A stretch of DNA of 45,797 nucleotides from a virus. This document shows positions 1 to 7,460 of this stretch, in pieces. The stretch lies in the IMG/VR virus record IMGVR_UViG_3300021511_000012, positions 1-45,797 of that record. The stretch is one strand, 5' to 3'. The first letter of the stretch is position 1, and the number at the start of each line of letters is the position of its first letter. The translations under genes were made by a program, and so were the position numbers. Under the pieces are notes generated by a model, which was given only the letters and a program-made list of their open reading frames with translations, was not told the DNA's origin and did not search any database.

Positions 1-149
1 CGAAGTAGGTCGGTCAACTCGTCGGCGAGTTCGTCGGCGTAAGGATCCCACAAGCGGCGCGGCAACCGGGCGATCCGTTGAAGCTCTTGATTGAGCTTGA
101 CGGCACCGACGCCCGCCGCCTTCGCCGCTTGTGAGAACATGTCGACCAT
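1..149 (-). CDS. 5' end of a gene cut by the window edge; probable N-terminus of the SNF2-like helicase
   Basis: An ATG at 149 opens a frame that runs off the left edge after 49 codons, beginning MVDMFSQAAKAAGVG. The start codon overlaps the TAA of the next gene upstream in transcription order's neighbour (149-151). The residues are helical and charged with no motif of their own. If the molecule is circular, this frame would lead into the minus-strand helicase that enters at the right edge, which there lacks an N-terminal lead. Joining them in frame needs a number of missing bases equal to 1 modulo 3, so the link is inference. Confidence 0.6.
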   Translation of the reverse strand, partial: MVDMFSQAAKAAGVGAVKLNQELQRIARLPRRLWDPYADELADELTDLL

Positions 150-346
150 TACTCTTCGGGAACCTCGGGAAAGAGTTTCACTTCGAGCCAAGAGATCGCT
201 TCGTCGAGCGTCGCGCCGCCGCCCGACGTATAAGGCTCGCCGCCGACTCGCGCGACGAGTTGCACTTGATTGCCGAGAGCAAGTTCGATCGTTCGGTTGC
301 CGCCGCCTTCAAGCCAACGGCGCAAAAGGGAAAAGTCGCCTTTCAT
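149..346 (-). CDS. Small protein of unknown function, 65 aa
   Basis: Starts at ATG 346, which overlaps the TGA of the preceding gene (343-345) in the ATGA arrangement typical of this operon, and stops with TAA at 149-151. The product begins MKGDFSLLRRWLEGGG and ends LEVKLFPEVPEE. A longer in-frame start exists at 583, but its extra residues are Arg/Ala-rich and antisense-like in codon use, so the short form is preferred. No motif is recognised. It belongs to the early minus-strand operon. A TATAAGG string lies inside it at 229-235, the only copy of that motif I found within a gene body. Confidence 0.7.
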   Translation of the reverse strand: MKGDFSLLRRWLEGGGNRTIELALGNQVQLVARVGGEPYTSGGGATLDEAISWLEVKLFPEVPEE

Positions 347-660
347 GCTTTGCGCCACACGCCGCGCCCTTCGCCCGCTTCGATCAAGCCCCAATAGCTC
401 AACATCTGACAGTCGTTCGATTGCAGCGCGTACCGATACACGGGCGAGTGCGCCGAGCGCTCGACGAAGTGCCGCCGCAAGCTCACGAAGCCCGGTTCTC
501 GCGCGAGCAGCACGAGAGTAAGGGCCGGCGTCGACGAGAGCTTGCGACGCCAACGGCGGGCCAGTTGCCCGCAACACGGGCACGTCGATCCCGTGTTCAA
601 GTTGGCGAGCACGAGTGCCCGCGCTTCGTCAAGTAGGCGGCTCACGCTTCGGGCTCCCAT
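343..660 (-). CDS. Hypothetical protein with CPCCGQ motif, 105 aa
   Basis: Starts at ATG 660, overlapping the end of the preceding gene by 19 nt, and ends with TGA at 343-345 overlapping the next ATG. Residues 27-31 form a CPCCG cluster, and a lone Cys sits near position 84, so a full four-Cys zinc site is not evident. The rest is Arg-rich and helical, with a C-terminal SYWGLIEAGEG stretch. The family is not recognised. Tight overlap on both sides and consistent GC3 support it as a real member of the early operon. Confidence 0.7.
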   Translation of the reverse strand: MGARSVSRLLDEARALVLANLNTGSTCPCCGQLARRWRRKLSSTPALTLVLLAREPGFVSLRRHFVERSAHSPVYRYALQSNDCQMLSYWGLIEAGEGRGVWRKA

Positions 661-1124
661 GCCATGGCGATCCCTTGCTCGACGAGCGCGTGCGCAAGTG
701 AACTCATGCCGTCGACTTTGAGGGTTTCAAGGTGAAGCTCGGCACGGTGCAAGTCGACAAGCCAACGGCGCCCGCGCCGTGTGATCGTCGTCGCCGAGAG
801 CTTGTTCGGATCGCCGTTCGCCGCCCAATTGCTCGCGAAGTCGACGACGAGTCTTTCGCGCCCTTCGACGATCGCGACGCCGTCGAGCACACAATCGATC
901 TGCCGATAGATCTCGAAGCCGAGATCCAAGATCAAGCCGAACACGAGTGCGCCGCCGATCACGCTCGGATCTTTCAAGTAGCAAGCCGCTCGAAAGGTCC
1001 AAGGGATCGAGAGCACTTCGGTTTCGGGCGCCGCAAGCTCGCCCATTGCCATCGTGATCGCGCCGCACTTGACGCAAGGCACGCCGTGCTTCGCGTTCGG
1101 GTCGTTGCACTTGCCGCAATTCAT
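642..1124 (-). CDS. Zinc-ribbon-bearing protein of unknown function, 160 aa
   Basis: ATG at 1124 overlaps the TGA of the DnaQ-like gene (1121-1123). The product opens with a CxxC pair (MNCGKCN) followed by CVKC at about 17-20, a likely small zinc ribbon. A central alpha/beta region contains LVFGLILDLGFEIYRQ and FASNWAANGDPN, and a C-terminal part carries VDLHRAELHLETLKVDG. A longer in-frame start at 1400 would add about 90 Arg-rich residues that are antisense to the exonuclease gene, so it is rejected. No family assigned. It sits between nuclease genes, so a DNA-related role is only a guess. Confidence 0.72.
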   Translation of the reverse strand: MNCGKCNDPNAKHGVPCVKCGAITMAMGELAAPETEVLSIPWTFRAACYLKDPSVIGGALVFGLILDLGFEIYRQIDCVLDGVAIVEGRERLVVDFASNWAANGDPNKLSATTITRRGRRWLVDLHRAELHLETLKVDGMSSLAHALVEQGIAMAWEPEA

Positions 1125-1720
1125 GACGGATCGAACCTCCAACGGAGCAAGGCGCCGATCACTTCGCACGTGTCGTGCACGTCGTCGAGCGCGGTGTGTT
1201 TCTGTTCGCCTTCGATACCGGCCCAAGCTCGAAGCTTTGCGAGCGAGAGCCCCGTTAGCTCGCCGCAAAACAAGAGAGGGAAGGCGAGCGATTGAACGTC
1301 GATCACTCGGTAGCTCAACCCGTCGGGCGCCGCTTGGCCGTAACGCTTGCGATCGCCGTTGTAGAACTTCAGATCGAAGAGCGGGTTGCAACCGCACCAC
1401 ATAGGGCGCGTTCGGGCTTTCTTACACTCGCGCTCGACGAAGCGGCGGAAGTTGCCGAGCCCGACATCGGGCATAAGCGCATCGTGCCACGCCTCGGGCA
1501 AGTAGCCGTTCACGGCGGCGGCTTTTTCGCCGACCGGGCGATCGGGTTTGATCTTCGCGTAGAACATCTCGCCCGGTTGGAGGTTGCCAAAGTCAAACAC
1601 GCCGTTTTCGTCGGGCGGCTCTATCACGAGCACTTGCGCGGCGATCTCTATGATGCACGCAACCTCGGGATCGAGCCCGCCCGTTTCGGTGTCGACGACG
1701 AGCAAGGTTGTGTCTTTCAC
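1121..1720 (-). CDS. DnaQ-like DEDDh 3'-5' exonuclease
   Basis: A 199-aa single-domain exonuclease expected to remove nucleotides from DNA or RNA 3' ends using two metal ions. Exo I is DTETGG (D10, E12), Exo II is NPLFDLKFY (D116), and Exo III is HTALDDVHDT (H175, D180), so all DEDDh residues are present. Its length matches stand-alone DnaQ/RNase T-like exonucleases. ATG 1720 overlaps the stop of the Fe-S nuclease gene by 4 nt. The polymerase at 41838-43679 has its own exonuclease domain, so this is probably a separate processing or recombination enzyme rather than its proofreader. Confidence 0.9.
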   Translation of the reverse strand: MKDTTLLVVDTETGGLDPEVACIIEIAAQVLVIEPPDENGVFDFGNLQPGEMFYAKIKPDRPVGEKAAAVNGYLPEAWHDALMPDVGLGNFRRFVERECKKARTRPMWCGCNPLFDLKFYNGDRKRYGQAAPDGLSYRVIDVQSLAFPLLFCGELTGLSLAKLRAWAGIEGEQKHTALDDVHDTCEVIGALLRWRFDPS

Positions 1721-2913
1721 TTGTTGCGCCCTTCGGCGAAACCCGCCTTGAAGCCTTCGACGAATTGCGCATTGAGCAACTGTAGGAGGTTGCCCGCGAC
1801 GGGCGCCGTGCCTGCAGCCAACGAAGCCGCGAGCGGGGCGCTAGGAGGCGCCGCCGGCGTCGGGGCGGGCTCGGGCGGCGTCGACGTCGCGGGCGCCGTA
1901 GCGGGCGGCTTTGGCGCCGGCGTTGCGGTTGCCGCCGCCTTCGCCGCCTTGTCGGCTTCGATCTCTTTCTTGGTGCGCCGCTTGCGCTTCGTCTTCGCCG
2001 GCTTGCTCGGCTCGGGCGGCGGCGCGGTCGCCGCTTCGGCGGGCGCCTCGGGCGGGTTCACGGTGCCCGCCGCCGTCGGCACGGGCTCGGCGGGCGGCGC
2101 CGTTGTCGGCTCGGCGTCGGGCGGGTGTGTCTCGGGTGCCGAGTTGCCGCCGCGCTTGTTGCGTAGCTTGGCGAGAAACGCGCTGTGCTGTTCTTGTCCC
2201 ATGATTGATCGGATCCTCTCTTGTGGTGATAGGTTGCAGTCGTCGCGGAAAGGACAACCGCCGAAAGCTTCGCAACCGCCGGCGTCGTAAGGCACTTCGA
2301 GCGCGGGCGGCGCGTGCTCGAAGATCGTGCGCATCTCGGCGACCTTGATCGCCGTCTTGTCGAGGCGCGGTCGGATCTCGTCGAGCGTTACCCGACGCCT
2401 AACGGGCAACGTCTTCGTCGACTTGTGGCGCGTGGCATACGTCCACTGCAGATCGCACGCCGTCGAGTTGACGGCGCACATTGTGTCGTAGGCATAGATC
2501 GTCGCGGCGACATCGTTCACGAGATCGTCGGGCGTCTTCGCCCACTTCAGATCGCCGGTCGTTTTGTGGTCGCTCACGAAAGGCACGTCGCGCCCTTCGA
2601 GGATTCGTAGATCGATGTACCCCTTGAAGGGCACGCCGCCGAGCGTCGCCCGGATCTCTTTCTCGACTTCAATGCCCGGCGTTTGCGGCGGCGGCAAGTG
2701 GGCAAGGATCGCTCGGGCGGCGCGACCTTCGGGCGTGTCGGGCGGCGGCGTGCGATGCAAGAACCACGCTTCTAGATGCCCGTGCGTCTTCGTGCCCCAA
2801 GCCGCGAACTTGTTCGACGGCGGCGTGCGCTTGTCGATCTTGAGAAAGGCCCACTTGCGAAAGCAAAGCTCGGCGGTCGCGACTTGGCTCGGGCTCGAAC
2901 GGTAGGGTTTCAC
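1717..2913 (-). CDS. PD-(D/E)XK nuclease of the Cas4/AddB (RecB-like) type with Fe-S cluster cysteines
   Basis: A 398-aa protein. The nuclease core spans about residues 10-230: H44/H46 (GTKTHGHLEAW), D101 (KGYIDLRI), D115 and K117 (FVSDHKT). Four cysteines, C17 and C214-x5-C220-x5-C226, have the one-plus-three layout that binds 4Fe-4S in Cas4, AddB and related exonucleases. Residues about 255-375 are a Pro/Ala/Thr-rich linker with a basic KTKRKRRTKKEI patch, followed by a helical C-terminal tail, unusual for the family. It is overlapped at both ends by neighbouring genes, next to a DnaQ exonuclease, suggesting end processing or recombination. Phage homologues are usually called exonuclease or RecB-family nuclease. 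Confidence 0.85.
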   Translation of the reverse strand: MKPYRSSPSQVATAELCFRKWAFLKIDKRTPPSNKFAAWGTKTHGHLEAWFLHRTPPPDTPEGRAARAILAHLPPPQTPGIEVEKEIRATLGGVPFKGYIDLRILEGRDVPFVSDHKTTGDLKWAKTPDDLVNDVAATIYAYDTMCAVNSTACDLQWTYATRHKSTKTLPVRRRVTLDEIRPRLDKTAIKVAEMRTIFEHAPPALEVPYDAGGCEAFGGCPFRDDCNLSPQERIRSIMGQEQHSAFLAKLRNKRGGNSAPETHPPDAEPTTAPPAEPVPTAAGTVNPPEAPAEAATAPPPEPSKPAKTKRKRRTKKEIEADKAAKAAATATPAPKPPATAPATSTPPEPAPTPAAPPSAPLAASLAAGTAPVAGNLLQLLNAQFVEGFKAGFAEGRNK

Positions 2914-3089
2914 TTGTGGGCCTTGCTTGTTTCGAGTTTACGGATCTTGTCGTCGATTCGTTGCCTTGCTCTTCGCTCTTCGACGAGCTTCGTGTTGTGC
3001 TCTTGAAGCTCGTCGCGTTGCTTGCGCAAGTGCTCGATCTCTTCGATCGCCGCCGCGCCGAACTCGACGACACGTTTTGGTAGTGGCAT
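2910..3089 (-). CDS. Small coiled-coil protein, 59 aa
   Basis: ATG at 3089 opens a 59-residue frame, MPLPKRVVEFGAAAIEEI onward, ending in TGA at 2910-2912, which overlaps the ATG of the Fe-S nuclease gene. Almost the whole length after residue 10 has heptad-like hydrophobic spacing rich in Glu, Lys and Arg (HLRKQRDELQEHNTKLVEE), so a single coiled coil is likely. It could be a partner of the nuclease encoded immediately downstream, but nothing in the sequence proves that. It is too short to assign to a family. Confidence 0.65.
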   Translation of the reverse strand: MPLPKRVVEFGAAAIEEIEHLRKQRDELQEHNTKLVEERRARQRIDDKIRKLETSKAHK

Positions 3090-3128
3090 GTCGACGAGTA
3101 GGCGCCTGAAGGTTTAGCGGCTTGACGA

Positions 3129-3407
3129 TCACGACGCCTTGCCCGTGACCTTCGAGATCCAAACCGTGCGACCGCTCGGGCTCGTGCCCCGCTCGCACAA
3201 GTCGGCGTCGCACGCTTCGCGCATGATCAAGAGCGCGCCTCGGAATTCGCTAGGCGGCGCGACGCCGAGCTTGGGACACTCGGCGACGAGTTCGGCGAAC
3301 GTGAACTCGGCTCGGGTACGGCACAAGAATTCGACGACGGCAAGCACGGTGCCCGTCTTGCGGGCTTGCTTGGCGAGCGCGGAAACGTCGGGTGTGTTCA
3401 GTGGCAT
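3129..3407 (-). CDS. Small helical protein, possible winged-helix fold, 92 aa
   Basis: Starts at ATG 3407, sharing one base with the TAA of the preceding gene. The product begins MPLNTPDVSALAKQARKTG and continues with helices (VLAVVEFLCR, FTFAELVAECPKLG, SEFRGALLIMREA) and a C-terminal beta-rich GRTVWISKVTGK. This order, helices then a short beta wing, is compatible with a small winged helix-turn-helix, but I do not recognise a specific family. It is separated from the 59-aa gene by 39 nt, the longest gap in this stretch of the operon. Confidence 0.65.
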   Translation of the reverse strand: MPLNTPDVSALAKQARKTGTVLAVVEFLCRTRAEFTFAELVAECPKLGVAPPSEFRGALLIMREACDADLCERGTSPSGRTVWISKVTGKAS

Positions 3408-4288
3408 TATCTCGATCCTTTCGTGGTTCGCTTGGCGTGATCCATGAAGTGCCGTCGGGCGCACTCGGCGCCGCAAAACTCGGCGCTCGGGTTGTAGACC
3501 GGTTGCGTCTTGCACACCTTGCACAAGGGCAACGACAGCGGGCGACGCTCGCCGGCGCCGGCGGGCGGCGGCTTGTGAATGTCGACCGGGCGGGCGCGCT
3601 TGGCGATCGCCTTCGCCTTCGCCGCCTTGCGCATCTCGGGCGGCATCGCGTCGAGCACGGTTTGCCCTTCGAGCGCGGCGGGATCGACGGGCTCTTCGGT
3701 GCCCGTGAAAGCGTCGGCGGCGATGTCGACGACGTCTCCGGCATGCATCGCCGGCATGATGAGCCCGCAACGATCACACTTCCAATAGACGTATTGCCCG
3801 CGACCGTCTTCGCCGAAGTGTCGCGACACGCTTTCATGTTGGCAAGGTTCGGGCAACGTCTCGGCGGCGATGTCGACGACGTCTTCGACATGCATCGGCG
3901 GCACGTCTTCGACGGGCTCGGGTTCGGCGACGGCGTCGGCGATCGCTTGAAGCGCAACTGACTCGACGTTCGAGCCCGCCGAGCCCGTCGCCGGCGACAC
4001 GCCTTGCTCGAAGCTCTTTAGCGCGAGCATCGCGTAAAGCGGGAACGGTTGGCCCTTCGGGCACAACGTCGTCGACTCGACCGTGCGGCGCTCGCGAGAG
4101 CCCTTCAGCACGATCGTGATCCCGTCGTGATCAAGCTCGAAGCGCACGTCGCGCACGCCGGCGTTCGTCACCATGGCGTGCCAATGTGCAAGCGTGATCT
4201 CGGCGGTGTCGGCTTTCAACTTGGCAAGCGCGGCAAGGTCGGTTGAGTCGACGCGCTCTTGCGTTTTCGGGTTGGGTTGCGGCTTCAT
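3407..4288 (-). CDS. Hypothetical protein with two zinc-binding cysteine clusters, 293 aa
   Basis: ATG 4288 is the preferred start; a TTG at 4315 also overlaps the primase stop (TTGA) and would add nine residues. The N-terminal about 115 residues form an alpha/beta region (LDHDGITIVLKGSRERR). A middle zinc-ribbon candidate spans CQHESVSRHF to KCDRCGL, and a C-terminal knuckle reads CKVCKTQPVY then FCGAECARRH. Two acidic repeats, MHVEDVVDIAAET and MHAGDVVDIAADA, flank the middle ribbon. No family recognised. The leader contains TATAAGGAAAAG, also present before the gene at 44210. The location directly after the primase suggests a replication-associated role. Confidence 0.75.
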   Translation of the reverse strand: MKPQPNPKTQERVDSTDLAALAKLKADTAEITLAHWHAMVTNAGVRDVRFELDHDGITIVLKGSRERRTVESTTLCPKGQPFPLYAMLALKSFEQGVSPATGSAGSNVESVALQAIADAVAEPEPVEDVPPMHVEDVVDIAAETLPEPCQHESVSRHFGEDGRGQYVYWKCDRCGLIMPAMHAGDVVDIAADAFTGTEEPVDPAALEGQTVLDAMPPEMRKAAKAKAIAKRARPVDIHKPPPAGAGERRPLSLPLCKVCKTQPVYNPSAEFCGAECARRHFMDHAKRTTKGSR

Positions 4289-4297
4289 GGTTTTTTG

Positions 4298-4309
4298 CTT
4301 TTCCTTATA
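4298..4309 (-). promoter_or_regulatory. TATAAGG element upstream of the 4288 gene
   Basis: The minus strand reads TATAAGGAAAAG, ending 9 nt before the ATG at 4288. The identical 12-mer lies upstream of the ATG at 44210. TATAAG could be a -10 box of an internal promoter, or AAGGA a distant ribosome binding site. The same TATAAGG core recurs at 7028, 8144, 8277, 8336, 8347, 8516, 9206 and 44230. Confidence 0.45.
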
Positions 4310-4311
4310 TG

Positions 4312-6735
4312 TCAATTCGGCGCTAGGTGTCTAGACCGATCTTCGGTGTCGACGGCAAGCGCGGCTTCGACTTGCTCACGCGAACCGTATTGATTCATCT
4401 CGGCCCAAGCGATCAAGTGCTCGGGCGCGATCACTCGATAGTTCGGGCGCCCCTTGCCGGGCACGTTCAAGCGCAAGCGCTCTTCGGTCGCGAGCGCGGC
4501 GATCGCGCTCGACATGCGCCCCGTCGTCGGGCACGCCTCGTTCGTTACGTAGGTAGACCAGCAACGCACGAGCGCTTGCGTGTTGACGGCAAGACGCCCT
4601 TCGTGAACTCGGATCCAATATTGCCCGCGGGCGTTGCTATCGAGCGGGCCGGGATCGAGCAAGTACCCGACGCAAAACTGAAGCACGGCGCTTCGGATCC
4701 CGCTCGACGAGATCAAGCGAGAATGTAGCTCGGCGTCGTCACCATGCACAAGAAACCTCCCGTTCGGTTCCCACTTGAAGTTGTCCCGAAGCCAAAGCAC
4801 GTGCTCGGCGATCATGTCGCCTTCGACCCACTTCGACGAATCGACCGTTTGCAGGTATTGAAACGCCTCGACTCGGCACACAATGTGGAGATAGCGATCG
4901 ACGATCGCGCCGATGTCGTGATTCGAGAGGTTCTCGGTTGTCGCAAGGATCTCTTCGTTGTTCGCCGAGATCACGAGCCGCACGGCGCCGAGCATGTCGG
5001 CGTTCGAGAGGAACTTGCGGCGCAACGGTCGGCGGCGCGCTTGGATGTAGTGGCGAAGCTCGGCGTTCAACACGCGCCCGCGATGATCCGTCGGCAAGCG
5101 CTCGTCGGCGAACACGAGCGGGCACCTAAGTTGCGCGTCGTTGAAGTTGGTCCCGAGCACGTCTTCGAGCGGCGTCGGGAAGCCGAGCGGCGTCCAAAGT
5201 CGCGAGGCGCCTTCGGGCAAAAGCGTCTTGCCCGTGTGCTTGTGCCCCGTGAGAAACAGCGCCGTGCAAGGCGCTTTGAGGTTCGTCACGTTGGCGAGCC
5301 ATGCTTTCAAAAGGTGCGCCTTGTCGCCGGCAAGCAATTCGAGCCAACGATCGATCTCGGGATGGTATCGGGGTTTGATATCGCGCAAGGGGCACGGCGC
5401 CTCGACAATCGTTCGAGAGCGTTCGTCGAAGTAGGCACGTTGCGCCGATAGGCCCACGGCGACATCGGAGGCAATGAAGCCATAATCGCGCACGAGCCGA
5501 TCGAGCCGCTTCGGGCTTCGCACGCCTTGCGCACTGATAGTGAAAAGCTCGATCCCGGCGGTCGTTGCCGGCGACAGATCTCGAAGCATGGCGTTCTGCG
5601 CTTCGTCGCTCGTGTATGGCCCGCGGTAGGCTTCGCCGACTCGGCAATAATAGTTCTTGCCCTTCTGAATGATCCAACGGGGAAGCGGGCCGAAGGCGTC
5701 GATCTCTTCGTCGGTGTAGGGCGTATCGCGATCGGTGCCGAAGGCGTCTCGGATCCGTTGCGACATCGCTTCGCGGTGTGCCCGCTCGGCTTGCTCTCGG
5801 GCTTCGTGAATCGCGGTTTGCGCTCGATCGATCTTGTATGCGACTTGCTCGACGGTTGGGCACTCGTCGGCTTGTCGGCTCATGAGTTCGAGACTCGGCG
5901 CGAAGTGGTTCGCGAGGCTTTGCGCGTCGGCTTCGGGCCAGCGATCGGCAAGCGTGAGAGATAGGCGAAAGATCGTATTGTCTCTCGCGCCGGGCTCGGC
6001 GAAGGGCTCGCCGTCGACGACTTTTTTCAACAGCGCCCCTTGCTCTTGGGCCTTGTCGTCTCGCTTGCGCCCGAGCGCCTTGCTGAAGCGCGCTAGCGCC
6101 TCGCGTGAGACGTTTTCACCGCCGCCGGCGGTTGGCGTTGCGGGCGGCGTCTCGGGCGCCGTGTCGGGCGTTTTGGGTGGGTTGCCGAGCAAGTCGTCGA
6201 CGTCGACGGGCTCGCCGTCGAAAACATGGCTCCAAGCGGCGGCGATGTCGTCGGGCGTGTCGGGCATGAACGCGCCGAAGTAAAGCCGAGCGGGATCCTT
6301 GCAAGCCGGATCGGAGTAGCCGCCGAGCGCGGCGTTGATCGCTTCGTACACTTCGGGCCATTCGTCGGGCTCGACATCGCGCGAGAGCGGAAGGATCGCC
6401 CGCATGCAATTCGGCTTGCGGGCGTTGCTCCAAGTCGAGTGCATGAGGCAAGCCCAACCGTTGCGCTCGACCGCGTTTCCAAACGTGCCGATCGCGTCGT
6501 CGGTCACGCCGTCGAGATCGGCGACGAAGAGCGAGAGCGCTTGCACGTTGTCGTTGCCGCGGGTCGCGCCGGCGGGATAGCTCGCGGGGCTGAACGCGTC
6601 ACACTTGAGCTTGTCGCCTTCGGGCTTGGGCTCGTGCGGCAACATCGCCGAGACGAACTCGGGCCAGGCGAAGGCGACGGGCTTGGGCTCGTTGTCGCGT
6701 GCGCCTCGGAAGATCGAGATCTTCAGTTTTCGCAT
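4312..6735 (-). CDS. Primase-polymerase/D5-like SF3 helicase fusion
   Basis: An 807-aa replication protein. The N-terminal part resembles the archaeo-eukaryotic primase (prim-pol) fold: VADLD with D73 and D75, HS at 99-100, and RAILPLSR near 112-119. A Pro/Thr-rich linker follows at about 185-205. The C-terminal half is an SF3/D5-type AAA helicase with Walker A GHKHTGKT at 497-504, Walker B FADE at 542-545 and VISANNEE as a sensor-like motif. It should both prime and unwind phage DNA. The ATG at 6735 is chosen; a GTG at 6744 is possible. It overlaps the XRE gene by 13 nt and lies next to the repeat-rich block upstream, as expected for an origin-proximal replication gene. Confidence 0.88.
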   Translation of the reverse strand: MRKLKISIFRGARDNEPKPVAFAWPEFVSAMLPHEPKPEGDKLKCDAFSPASYPAGATRGNDNVQALSLFVADLDGVTDDAIGTFGNAVERNGWACLMHSTWSNARKPNCMRAILPLSRDVEPDEWPEVYEAINAALGGYSDPACKDPARLYFGAFMPDTPDDIAAAWSHVFDGEPVDVDDLLGNPPKTPDTAPETPPATPTAGGGENVSREALARFSKALGRKRDDKAQEQGALLKKVVDGEPFAEPGARDNTIFRLSLTLADRWPEADAQSLANHFAPSLELMSRQADECPTVEQVAYKIDRAQTAIHEAREQAERAHREAMSQRIRDAFGTDRDTPYTDEEIDAFGPLPRWIIQKGKNYYCRVGEAYRGPYTSDEAQNAMLRDLSPATTAGIELFTISAQGVRSPKRLDRLVRDYGFIASDVAVGLSAQRAYFDERSRTIVEAPCPLRDIKPRYHPEIDRWLELLAGDKAHLLKAWLANVTNLKAPCTALFLTGHKHTGKTLLPEGASRLWTPLGFPTPLEDVLGTNFNDAQLRCPLVFADERLPTDHRGRVLNAELRHYIQARRRPLRRKFLSNADMLGAVRLVISANNEEILATTENLSNHDIGAIVDRYLHIVCRVEAFQYLQTVDSSKWVEGDMIAEHVLWLRDNFKWEPNGRFLVHGDDAELHSRLISSSGIRSAVLQFCVGYLLDPGPLDSNARGQYWIRVHEGRLAVNTQALVRCWSTYVTNEACPTTGRMSSAIAALATEERLRLNVPGKGRPNYRVIAPEHLIAWAEMNQYGSREQVEAALAVDTEDRSRHLAPN

Positions 6736-7019
6736 CGGGTGCACCGGTCGGCGATCGGGATCTCATGCTCGCAACGATCGACGGCGTCGCGCTCGAAGCG
6801 ATGAGGCAAGCGAGAGGCGCCGGTTAGCAGCCAATCGACCGAAACCCGATAAAGCGCGGCAAGGCGGGCGAGATCCGAGGCGCACGGTTCGGCGCGCCCG
6901 CGCTCCCAATTGGCGATCGTTGCGACGTGATACCCGAGAGCGGCGGCGACATTGCCTTGCGTTAAGTCGGCGGCGGCTCTTGCGGCTCGAAGGCGTGAGG
7001 CGAGACCCTTTAGAGACAT
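6723..7019 (-). CDS. XRE-family helix-turn-helix repressor, 98 aa
   Basis: The helix-turn-helix occupies about residues 18-67 (LTQGNVAAALGYHVATIANW, ending VSVDWLLTG), the standard CI/Cro-like layout. The tail carries CEHEIP and CTRC, a possible small zinc site instead of a peptidase or dimerisation domain. It is the first gene of the minus-strand operon. Its start codon and -10 region lie inside an imperfect copy (7018-7033) of the palindrome found four more times at 8134-8521, which suggests that this protein binds those sites and represses its own operon. Role as lysis-lysogeny or early-gene switch is inferred; no integrase is visible. Confidence 0.88.
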   Translation of the reverse strand: MSLKGLASRLRAARAAADLTQGNVAAALGYHVATIANWERGRAEPCASDLARLAALYRVSVDWLLTGASRLPHRFERDAVDRCEHEIPIADRCTRCEN

Positions 7020-7033
7020 GAGGGATCCCTTAT
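7018..7033. promoter_or_regulatory. Operator-like palindrome over the XRE start codon
   Basis: The sequence ATGAGG-GATC-CCTTAT matches the consensus ATAAGG-N4-CCTTAT at 11 of 12 arm positions. It covers the first bases of the XRE gene (ATG 7017-7019) and most of its candidate -10 box. Binding here would block transcription of the minus-strand operon, the expected arrangement for autorepression. Confidence 0.6.
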
Positions 7034-7057
7034 ATCGGCTTAGGGTTGAAAGGGCAA
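7029..7057 (-). promoter_or_regulatory. Candidate sigma70-like promoter of the minus-strand early operon
   Basis: On the minus strand, TTGCCC (7057-7052) and TATAAG (7034-7029) are separated by exactly 17 nt. Transcription would begin about 7 nt downstream, only a few bases before the ATG at 7019, so the mRNA would be nearly leaderless, unless AAGGG serves as a Shine-Dalgarno of a transcript begun farther upstream. The -10 box is inside the operator 7018-7033. Confidence 0.55.
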
Positions 7058-7109
7058 GCGCACGGCATGCGAAAGCGAAAAGCCGAACGGTCTCGGGCGG
7101 TTACGGGTC

Positions 7110-7419
7110 GGTGTCTCACTTGCTCAGCATGTCTCAGTTGGGTTTTTGCGAAGTGAGACACCTAATCCGGAATGATCTCTACTAGTTACACTAGTGTCTC
7201 AGTTGCTCAGTAACTCTATGACGTAAGGAAGGGTTGTTGTTATGAAAGTGGGATGAAGTGGGACATGGTAGGATAAGTTACAACACGTCTCTCCTATGGT
7301 TAATACACGTGAGCAGCTGAGCAGCTGAGACACCCGCGCGCAAGGCGCCGAGATCGTTTGCCTTTTTCGGGCGTCGGTGTCTCAAACCGAGCTGAGACAT
7401 GCTGAGCAAGTGAGACACC
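7110..7419. repeat. GTGTCTCA repeat array with 28-bp inverted repeat; candidate replication origin or operator
   Basis: A perfect 28-bp inverted repeat has arms at 7110-7137 and 7392-7419. Inside and around it the octamer GTGTCTCA occurs at 7111, 7194 and 7377, its complement TGAGACAC at 7154, 7326 and 7411, and one-base variants at 7129 and 7393. A second word TTGCTCAG occurs at 7120 and 7203 and inverted at 7402; CAGCTGAG is tandem near 7313-7327. The interval 7141-7310 is AT-richer than the rest of the window. Iteron-like repeats plus an AT-rich stretch beside a primase-helicase gene fit an origin; binding by a regulator between divergent gene blocks is the alternative. No gene is evident from 7020 to 7376. 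Confidence 0.7.
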
Positions 7420-7460
7420 TAGTAGAATCATTGGGTTTTTTCGTGTATCGTGATCCTATC

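Noticed and set aside
91-636. Plus-strand frames at the left end
   Set aside because: They oppose overlapping minus-strand genes joined by ATGA starts and show antisense composition.
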